In this document: positions 1-4,397 of the stretch, one piece after another
How positions within the stretch are numbered: the stretch's first letter is position 1
How the letters are laid out: each line of letters begins with the position of its first letter
Source: an uncultured Ruminococcus sp.
Lineage (GTDB): Bacteria; Bacillota; Clostridia; Oscillospirales; Acutalibacteraceae
DNA: 7,749 nt
Direction of reading: 5' to 3'
Assembly: GCA_900554995.1 (NCBI GenBank)
Contig: USJJ01000051.1
Location: forward strand, 1-7,749
The notes under the pieces: generated by a model
The model's input: the letters and a program-made list of their open reading frames with translations, nothing else
What the model was told of the DNA's origin: nothing
Databases searched by the model: none
Position numbers and translations under genes: made by a program

Positions 1-697
1 CGACCGAAAGCTCATTGAAAAAAGAATCGAGCAATGCAGGACAGCCGGAATAAATAATATTTCACTCGACGTTATGCTCGGCGTTCAGGATCAGACGATG
101 AAAAGTCTCAGCGAAACTCTTGATTTCTGTATTAATTCCGGAGCGACTCACATCAGTGCCTACATATTGAAAATCGAAGAGGGCACGCAGTATTACAGGA
201 AGAAAGATTCGCTGAATTTACCCGACGAGGACACGGTTGCGGATATGTATCTTGCAATGAGCGAGCAGCTTTGTACGAACGGTTTTGAACATTATGAGAT
301 TTCAAATTTTGCCCGTCCCGGATTTAAGGGCAAGCATAATCTTAAATACTGGAACTGCGAGGAATACCTCGGCCTCGGGCCGTCGGCACATTCATTTATT
401 GACGGAAAAAGATTTTTTTATCCGAGGGATATTGAATATTTTAAAAACGGCAGAGAACCGATTCCCGACGGAAACGGCGGCGACGAGGAGGAATATATTA
501 TGCTTCGTCTGCGTCTGAAAGACGGAATAATTTTTGAGGATTTTGAAAAAATTTTCGGAAAAAGTTTTCCGCAGAACATAATAAATAAAACGGAAAAATT
601 TATTAGAAACAGTTTGATGAATTGCGATGAAAAATCAATGGCTCTGACCGAAAAAGGATTTCTTCTTTCAAATTCGATTATTGCCGAGCTGATATAG
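1..697 (+). CDS. hemW: HemW-like radical SAM heme chaperone, 3' part (5' truncated by window edge)
   Basis: The reading frame is open from base 2 to the TAG at 695-697 (231 residues), so the gene enters from outside the window; the internal Met at 74 is not a start. HemW proteins are usually about 375-380 residues, so roughly the first 145, with the radical-SAM CxxxCxxC cluster motif, are missing. Visible family marks are an ISLDVMLGVQDQT strand, HISAYILKIEEGT, and YEISNFARPGFKGKHN leading into KYW and the glycine-rich EYLGLGPSAHSF segment. A HemN_C-like tail with EEYIMLRLRLKDGI follows from about base 485. HemW proteins resemble coproporphyrinogen III dehydrogenase (HemN), but characterised ones bind heme and pass it to hemoproteins rather than making porphyrin. 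A true HemN is less likely given these motifs, though the decisive N-terminus is not visible. The M24 peptidase gene starts 12 nt downstream and is probably co-transcribed. Confidence 0.9.
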   Translation, partial: DRKLIEKRIEQCRTAGINNISLDVMLGVQDQTMKSLSETLDFCINSGATHISAYILKIEEGTQYYRKKDSLNLPDEDTVADMYLAMSEQLCTNGFEHYEISNFARPGFKGKHNLKYWNCEEYLGLGPSAHSFIDGKRFFYPRDIEYFKNGREPIPDGNGGDEEEYIMLRLRLKDGIIFEDFEKIFGKSFPQNIINKTEKFIRNSLMNCDEKSMALTEKGFLLSNSIIAELI

Positions 698-700
698 GAG
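696..700 (+). promoter_or_regulatory. Ribosome binding site of the M24 peptidase, overlapping the hemW stop
   Basis: AGGAG lies 9 nt before the ATG at 710 and shares its first two bases with the TAG stop of hemW. This suggests that translation of the two genes is coupled. Confidence 0.7.
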
Positions 701-709
701 TGTGATAAA

Positions 710-1759
710 ATGCTTAGTGAATTTATAAATAAACTGCCGAAAAATGTTGACGGTGCACTGATCGTTTCGCCCGAAAGCAGAAGATATTTTACAGGCTTTA
801 ATGCCTCAGATGGATTTCTTTTTATAACAAAAAGCGGCTCGGTTTTTCTGACCGACAGCCGCTACATTGAGGCGGCGAAAAACAAAATAATTTGCTGTGA
901 TGTTGAAGAACAAAAGGGAAAGCTGATGGATTATGCCAAACGTTTCAACTGCAAAGTTCTTGCTGTTGAGGCGGACAGATTAACCGTCACTCAACTCAAA
1001 AATCTGAGGAAAGCTCTCCATGGAATTAAGCTGACAACTGTTGGTACGGACAAAATAATCGACTCCTTTCGTGCTGTGAAAAATGAAGCGGAGATCGAAA
1101 ATATTTGCAAGGCTCAGCGAATTGCCGAAGCGGCATTTGATCATATCCTCGGCTTTATAAAGGTCGGTGTAACGGAAAAGGAAGTTGCATTGGAGCTGGA
1201 TCATTATATGCTCAGCCACGGCGCGGATGGTCTCTCCTTTGAAACAATCGCAATCAGCGGCGCAAACACCTCAAAACCCCACGGCGTTCCGACCGATAAG
1301 AAGATTGAATACGGCGATTTTGTTACTATGGACTACGGCGCCGTTGTGAACGGCTACCATTCCGATATGACAAGGACAGTTGCCGTCGGTGCGGCAAGCG
1401 ACGAGCAGAAAAAAATATACAAAATTGTGTTTGAAGCTCAGCTTGCAGTCCTTCGGGTTTTAAAAAACGGGGTCAAATGCTCCGATGCCGACAAAGCGGC
1501 GAGGGACGTTATAACCGAGGCAGGCTACGGAGAATATTTCCGTCATTCTACGGGGCACGGCGTAGGCATTGAAATTCACGAAAAGCCGTTTATTTCGCCG
1601 AAGTCGACCGCAACGCTCCGTTCGGGCAATGTTGTAACCGACGAGCCCGGAATTTATATTCCCGGAAAATTCGGCGTCAGAATTGAGGATATGGCTTTGA
1701 TAACGGAAAACGGATGTAAAAATCTTACAAAAGCGCCGAAAGAGCTTATTATTATATAA
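710..1759 (+). CDS. M24 family metallopeptidase, Xaa-Pro aminopeptidase-like
   Basis: A 349-residue cytoplasmic protein with no signal peptide. An N-terminal creatinase-like domain (about residues 1-125) is followed by a pita-bread M24 catalytic domain (about 130-345). All five expected metal ligands are visible: Asp208 (in MDYGA), Asp219 (HSDMTRT), His283 (TGHGVG), Glu312 (DEPGIY) and Glu326 (RIEDM). A second histidine in the IHEKP segment (His290) is also typical. Family members remove an N-terminal residue preceding proline, or split Xaa-Pro dipeptides, using two Mn or Co ions. The length and domain order fit the short Firmicutes form (YqhT/PepP-like) rather than methionine aminopeptidase. 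The start at 710 is supported by AGGAG at 696-700. In Bacillus a homologous gene also sits directly before efp, so the neighbourhood agrees with the assignment. Whether the substrate is a dipeptide (PepQ) or a longer peptide (PepP) cannot be read from sequence alone. Confidence 0.92.
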   Translation: MLSEFINKLPKNVDGALIVSPESRRYFTGFNASDGFLFITKSGSVFLTDSRYIEAAKNKIICCDVEEQKGKLMDYAKRFNCKVLAVEADRLTVTQLKNLRKALHGIKLTTVGTDKIIDSFRAVKNEAEIENICKAQRIAEAAFDHILGFIKVGVTEKEVALELDHYMLSHGADGLSFETIAISGANTSKPHGVPTDKKIEYGDFVTMDYGAVVNGYHSDMTRTVAVGAASDEQKKIYKIVFEAQLAVLRVLKNGVKCSDADKAARDVITEAGYGEYFRHSTGHGVGIEIHEKPFISPKSTATLRSGNVVTDEPGIYIPGKFGVRIEDMALITENGCKNLTKAPKELIII

Positions 1760-1787
1760 AAATTTTAATGCCGCACACGCTTTTTAA

Positions 1788-1816
1788 TTGAAAAGACTTG
1801 AAAAACACCGTAAAAT
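1788..1816 (+). promoter_or_regulatory. Sigma-A-like promoter P1 of efp
   Basis: TTGAAA at 1788-1793 and TAAAAT at 1811-1816 are separated by exactly 17 bases, close to the vegetative TTGACA/TATAAT consensus. Expected transcription start is near 1823, giving a leader of about 68 nt to the efp ATG. Confidence 0.6.
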
Positions 1817-1826
1817 AGTATAAAAT
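1798..1826 (+). promoter_or_regulatory. Sigma-A-like promoter P2 of efp, shifted 10 bp from P1
   Basis: A second TTGAAA (1798-1803) and a second TAAAAT (1821-1826), again 17 bases apart, repeat P1 exactly one helical turn downstream. A further -10-like TATGAT/GATAAT sits at 1830-1838 but has no matching -35 box. Confidence 0.55.
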
Positions 1827-1876
1827 AATTATGATAATACAGAGTGGATATTTTTCTGCTCTCAAGAAAATAAATC

Positions 1877-1881
1877 GGAGG
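1877..1881 (+). promoter_or_regulatory. Ribosome binding site deciding the efp start
   Basis: GGAGG lies 9 nt before the ATG at 1891. It rules out an upstream in-frame ATG at 1831, which has no comparable site and would add 20 residues absent from EF-P. Confidence 0.85.
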
Positions 1882-1890
1882 AATAACACA

Positions 1891-2448
1891 ATGATTTCAG
1901 CAGGTGATTTCAGAAACGGTATGACATTCGAGGAAGACGGCAACGTACTTCAGGTTGTTGAATTCCAGCACGTTAAACCGGGTAAGGGCGCAGCTTTCGT
2001 CAGAACAAAGACAAAAAATGTTCTCACGGGTTCCGTAGTTGAAAAGAGCTACAACCCGACAGCTAAGTTCCCGACAGCATATATCGAGAGAAAGGATATG
2101 GAGTACTCATACAACGACGGTGATCTCTACTACTTTATGGATCCGGAGACATATGAGCTTGTTCCGATCAACGCATCCGATCTTTCCGATAACTTTAAGT
2201 TTGTTAAGGACGGTATGGTTTGCAAGATCCTTTCCTATAAAGGCAAGGTATTCGGCGTTGAGCCCCCGACATTCGTTGAGCTTGAGATTGCAAAGACCGA
2301 TCCGGGCTTTGCAGGCAACACAGCTACAAACGCTACAAAGCCGGCAACTCTTGAGACAGGTGCAGAGATCAAGGTTCCCCTCTTCATCAATGAGGGCGAA
2401 AAAGTTCAGATTGACACCCGTACAGGCGAGTATCTCGGCAGAGCATAA
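1891..2448 (+). CDS. efp: Translation elongation factor P
   Basis: This 185-residue protein matches the usual EF-P length. EF-P binds between the ribosomal P and E sites and rescues ribosomes stalled on consecutive prolines. Three domains are expected: a KOW-like domain (about 1-63) and two OB-folds (about 65-125 and 128-185). The N-terminus [13 protein letters not shown] and the loop [12 protein letters not shown], with Lys32 at its tip, are of the Bacillus type. In B. subtilis the equivalent Lys32 carries a 5-aminopentanol group; the beta-lysine modification of E. coli concerns the same loop. The third domain has the expected TKPATLETG segment and the C-terminal TGEYLGRA. Its own promoters lie in the preceding gap. 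Codons such as AAG, ATC and CTT are more uniform than in hemW and the peptidase gene, as expected for a highly expressed translation factor; this is an impression, not a computed index. Confidence 0.97.
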   Translation: MISAGDFRNGMTFEEDGNVLQVVEFQHVKPGKGAAFVRTKTKNVLTGSVVEKSYNPTAKFPTAYIERKDMEYSYNDGDLYYFMDPETYELVPINASDLSDNFKFVKDGMVCKILSYKGKVFGVEPPTFVELEIAKTDPGFAGNTATNATKPATLETGAEIKVPLFINEGEKVQIDTRTGEYLGRA

Positions 2449-2470
2449 TTTCAGAAAGGATGACTGAACT

Positions 2471-2908
2471 ATGATGACAGTTACAGAAAAGGCAGCATAT
2501 CTCAAGGGACTTGTTGAGATGGCTCATTTTGAAGCAGATACAGATGAAGTAAAGATCATCAAGGCAATGGTTGACGCTATTGACGAGATGGCTCTTACAA
2601 TCGCTGACCTTGAGGACGAGGTTGCGGCTCTTACAGAGGTTGTTGACGAAATCGACGAGGATCTCGGCGACGTTGAGGAGTGCATCTATGACGATTGCTG
2701 TGACAGCGACTGCTGCGATGATGATTGCTGCTGCGACGACCACGATGACAGCGATTATTTTGAGGTCGAGTGCCCCGCTTGCGGCGAGACAATCTGCCTT
2801 GACGAGAGCGTTCTTGACGAGGAATCAATTCAGTGCCCCGCTTGCGGTGAGACTCTTGAATTTGACTTTGACGATGAGGACGAAGAAGACGACAGCAAAG
2901 ACAAATAA
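2471..2908 (+). CDS. Acidic cysteine-rich zinc-ribbon protein downstream of efp (CD1247 N-terminal-domain-like)
   Basis: A 145-residue protein of unknown function. Residues 1-70 look helical and acidic (YLKGLVEMA, then IADLEDEVAALTEVVDEIDEDLGDVEE), suggesting a short coiled coil. Residues 71-88 are an unusual Cys/Asp stretch with eight cysteines (71, 76, 77, 81, 82, 86, 87, 88). Residues 101-125 form a zinc-ribbon-like pair of CPACGET knuckles (Cys101, 104, 122, 125), with Cys109 between them. The tail is again almost all Asp/Glu. By my count 54 of 145 residues are acidic, 6 are lysine and none is arginine. I recall proteins of this layout in Clostridia under the name CD1247 N-terminal domain-containing protein, often beside efp; that is memory, not a search. 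It begins 22 nt after efp with AAAGGA at 2455-2460 (10 nt spacing), so it probably shares the efp transcript. Met1 and Met2 are alternative starts; Met1 is better spaced. Confidence 0.85.
   Translation: MMTVTEKAAYLKGLVEMAHFEADTDEVKIIKAMVDAIDEMALTIADLEDEVAALTEVVDEIDEDLGDVEECIYDDCCDSDCCDDDCCCDDHDDSDYFEVECPACGETICLDESVLDEESIQCPACGETLEFDFDDEDEEDDSKDK
2771..2790 (+). repeat. Direct repeat copy 1 encoding the first zinc knuckle
   Basis: This 20-base segment, encoding Cys-Pro-Ala-Cys-Gly-Glu-Thr, recurs 63 bases later with a single C/T difference. It may reflect duplication of the metal-binding knuckle, or simply identical preferred codons. Confidence 0.6.
2834..2853 (+). repeat. Direct repeat copy 2 encoding the second zinc knuckle
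   Basis: Same 20 bases as 2771-2790 except one silent third-position change. The 63-base offset keeps the two copies in frame, 21 codons apart. Confidence 0.6.
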
Positions 2909-2924
2909 TTCTGTTTAAAAAACG

Positions 2925-2973
2925 GGGGTGACCTTGGGCGATATTTCGTTTCCTCGGTTACCCCTTTTCTTTT
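2925..2973 (+). terminator. Intrinsic-terminator-like hairpin after the efp unit, abutting the Nudix gene
   Basis: GGGGTGACC (2925-2933) pairs with GGTTACCCC (2956-2964) with one G-T wobble. Within the 22-nt loop, CGA (2939-2941) can pair with TCG (2946-2948), giving a longer interrupted helix. TTTTCTTTT (2965-2973) follows and an A-run precedes it, the classic Rho-independent layout. The T-tract ends directly at the GGAG ribosome binding site of the next gene, so the element could also act as a leader attenuator. Confidence 0.75.
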
Positions 2974-2977
2974 GGAG
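2974..2977 (+). promoter_or_regulatory. Ribosome binding site deciding the Nudix gene start
   Basis: GGAG stands 7 nt before the ATG at 2985. The longer in-frame version from GTG at 2928 would begin inside the terminator stem and has no such site. Confidence 0.8.
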
Positions 2978-2984
2978 AAATGCT

Positions 2985-3530
2985 ATGAATCTTGATGAGA
3001 AAACAATAAAAAAGAACTACATTTATCACGGCAGGATAATCAATGTCCGCAATGATGACGCCGAGCTTCCTAACGGCAAGCCGTGTCAGCGTGAGGTTGT
3101 TGAGCATCCGGGCGGAGTGTGCGTTGCCGCTCTGACAGAGAACGAAGAGTTACTCTTTGTCCGCCAGTTCCGTTACCCCTATATGGAGGTCATTCCGGAG
3201 CTGCCCGCCGGAAAGCTCGAACCGGGCGAGGATCCGTTTGAAACAGGAAAGCGTGAGCTTGAGGAAGAGGCAGGCTGTGTTGCCGAGGATTACTGTGATC
3301 TCGGCAAATTCTACCCGTCCCCCGGATATTGCGGTGAGATTATTCATCTCTATGCCGCAAAAAATCTGACATTTACTCATCAGCACCTTGACGAGGATGA
3401 ATTTCTCAATGTTGAAAAGATACCTCTGGACAGGGCTGTTGAAATGGTGATGAGCAACGAGATTAAAGACGGTAAGACTCAGGCAGCTGTTCTCAAGGTA
3501 AAACATCTCAGGGACAAGGGGCAGTGGTAA
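2985..3530 (+). CDS. nudF: Nudix hydrolase, ADP-ribose pyrophosphatase-like
   Basis: A 181-residue Nudix protein, a usual length for ADP-ribose pyrophosphatases. The complete Nudix box, Gx5Ex7RELxEExG, spans residues 76-98: Gly76, Glu82, Arg90-Glu91-Leu92, Glu94, Glu95 and Gly97, with the glutamates binding Mg. The preceding RQFRYPY and ELPAGKLEPGE segments, and the proline in PSPGY about 15 residues after the box, are typical of the ADP-ribose subgroup (NudF/YqkG). Such enzymes cleave ADP-ribose to AMP and ribose 5-phosphate and limit build-up of reactive ADP-ribose. Substrate choice within Nudix proteins is hard to predict, so other NDP-sugars remain possible. The gene lies just after a terminator-like hairpin and has no clear promoter of its own. 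Its stop overlaps the start of maf in TAATG (3528-3532), so the two are translationally coupled. Confidence 0.92.
   Translation: MNLDEKTIKKNYIYHGRIINVRNDDAELPNGKPCQREVVEHPGGVCVAALTENEELLFVRQFRYPYMEVIPELPAGKLEPGEDPFETGKRELEEEAGCVAEDYCDLGKFYPSPGYCGEIIHLYAAKNLTFTHQHLDEDEFLNVEKIPLDRAVEMVMSNEIKDGKTQAAVLKVKHLRDKGQW
3516..3521 (+). promoter_or_regulatory. Ribosome binding site deciding the maf start
   Basis: AAGGGG lies 8 nt before the ATG at 3530 but only 2 nt before an in-frame GTG at 3524, so the ATG is the better start. Confidence 0.7.
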
Positions 3531-4087
3531 TGTCGAAGATAATTCTTGCTTCCGCCTCCCCGAGGAGAAGAGAGCTTATGGAGCTTGCCGGATATCGCTT
3601 TGATGTAATTTGCGCCGATATTGCCGAGATTGTACCCGAAAATGCTCAACCGCATGAGGTCGTTATGTCGCTTGCCTTGCAAAAGGCTCAGGCAGTTGCA
3701 AACGATCATCCCGAGGCGGTTGTTATCGGTTCGGACACGGTTGTTGCGCTTGACGGAAGAATCCTCGGAAAGCCCCATTCAGTGGGAGAGGCGTGCGAAA
3801 TGCTCCGTGCCCTTTCGGGAAGAAGTCATAAGGTTTACACGGGCGTTGCGATAATCTGCTGCGGCAGGGTCAAAAATTTTTTTGACGAAACCGACGTTGA
3901 GTTCTATCCGCTCTCCGACGGTGAAATAAGAGAATATGTTGCCACGGGCGAACCGATGGACAAGGCGGGCGCCTACGGAATCCAAGGCAGAGGCTCGGTG
4001 CTTGTTAAAAAAATCAACGGCGATTTCTTCAATGTTATGGGACTTCCCATTGCGAAAGTTTACAGGGAGATGACCGACTATGTTTAA
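3530..4087 (+). CDS. maf: Maf-like nucleoside triphosphate pyrophosphatase
   Basis: A 185-residue cytoplasmic protein, typical Maf length. Conserved parts are the N-terminal IILASASPRRREL loop (residues 4-16), SDTVVALDGRILGKP with Asp69 and Lys81, and the C-terminal segment from GAYGIQGRG to NGDFFNVMGLP. Maf proteins hydrolyse (d)NTPs to monophosphate and pyrophosphate. Bacillus Maf/YhdE-type members act on dTTP, UTP and some modified pyrimidine nucleotides, and overexpression has been linked to arrested septum formation. The GIQG motif and the Asp of SDT fit the dTTP/UTP group, but the subgroup is inference. The start is ATG 3530 in the TAATG overlap with the Nudix gene, and the 3' end overlaps the following small membrane-protein gene by 8 nt. 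Two nucleotide pyrophosphatases in one operon suggest joint sanitation of the nucleotide pool. Confidence 0.95.
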   Translation: MSKIILASASPRRRELMELAGYRFDVICADIAEIVPENAQPHEVVMSLALQKAQAVANDHPEAVVIGSDTVVALDGRILGKPHSVGEACEMLRALSGRSHKVYTGVAIICCGRVKNFFDETDVEFYPLSDGEIREYVATGEPMDKAGAYGIQGRGSVLVKKINGDFFNVMGLPIAKVYREMTDYV

Positions 4088-4349
4088 TGAATTTCTGAAT
4101 ACGCTTGCGATCAGCGTCAGCGAGCTTAACCCAACGCAAAATGACGGCGACGAAAAGCAAAAAGCGATATGGATTGTTGCGCTGATTGCTGTCGTACTCG
4201 TCTGTGTGATACTCAGTCAGTTGAAATTTGATTTCAGCGGCAAGCTCAAGGCAAAGAAAGACGAGCAGTCAAAGAAAAAAGCTGAGAAAAAACGTGATGA
4301 GGAACTCGAAAGACTTCACGAAATCAAGCGTAAAAATCAAAGAAAATGA
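4080..4349 (+). CDS. Small single-pass membrane protein with basic, coiled-coil-like tail, unknown function
   Basis: I do not recognise this 89-residue protein. Residues 1-28 are polar to slightly amphipathic with an acidic patch. Residues 29-48 (AIWIVALIAVVLVCVILSQL) form one strong transmembrane helix. Residues 49-89 are highly charged: 17 Lys/Arg against 9 Asp/Glu, with a helical, coiled-coil-like pattern and no cysteines. By the positive-inside rule the basic tail should face the cytoplasm, where it could contact nucleic acid, ribosomes or acidic proteins; that is inference. The gene is credible because its ATG overlaps the maf end by 8 nt, AGGGAG (4064-4069) precedes it by 10 nt, and a terminator follows the stop directly. 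Confidence 0.75.
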   Translation: MFNEFLNTLAISVSELNPTQNDGDEKQKAIWIVALIAVVLVCVILSQLKFDFSGKLKAKKDEQSKKKAEKKRDEELERLHEIKRKNQRK

Positions 4350-4355
4350 TAAAAA

Positions 4356-4392
4356 ACGGCCTCCGTATCTCTTGTTAAGGTACGGAGGTCGT
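4356..4392. terminator. Bidirectional intrinsic terminator between convergent genes
   Basis: ACGGCCTCCGTA (4356-4367) pairs with TACGGAGGTCGT (4381-4392) over 12 bp with one G-T wobble and a 13-nt loop. Read on the minus strand it is followed by six U, a strong terminator for the GH127-like gene, whose stop lies 5 nt before the stem. On the plus strand the downstream run TTAAATTTATT is weaker but adequate for the membrane-protein operon, which stops at 4349. Confidence 0.88.
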
Positions 4393-4397
4393 TAAAT

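Noticed and set aside
1760..1787. Terminator after the M24 peptidase
   Set aside because: The stretch is AT-rich, but I could not build a stable hairpin followed by a T-run, so read-through into efp remains possible.
1831..1890. Upstream in-frame ATG that would extend EF-P by 20 residues
   Set aside because: It lies downstream of both predicted -10 boxes but has no ribosome binding site, and EF-P proteins begin at the MISAGDF-type Met, which has GGAGG at the right distance.
1827..1890. Riboswitch or structured leader before efp
   Set aside because: Only about 60 nt, mostly A/T, with no stable paired element beyond weak AGAG/CTCT matches.
2692..2746. Possible microsatellite or CRISPR-like repeat
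   Set aside because: The triplet repeats are irregular and explained by coding for Cys and Asp. There are no spacer-separated repeats.
2571..2918. Alternative-frame open reading frames (both strands) over the acidic zinc-ribbon gene
   Set aside because: They are shadows produced by the repetitive Asp/Glu/Cys codons. Their Thr/Arg/Leu-rich products are compositionally biased and have no start signals.
2928..2984. In-frame GTG start extending the Nudix protein by 19 residues
   Set aside because: It falls within the terminator stem and lacks a ribosome binding site, whereas ATG 2985 has GGAG 7 nt upstream.
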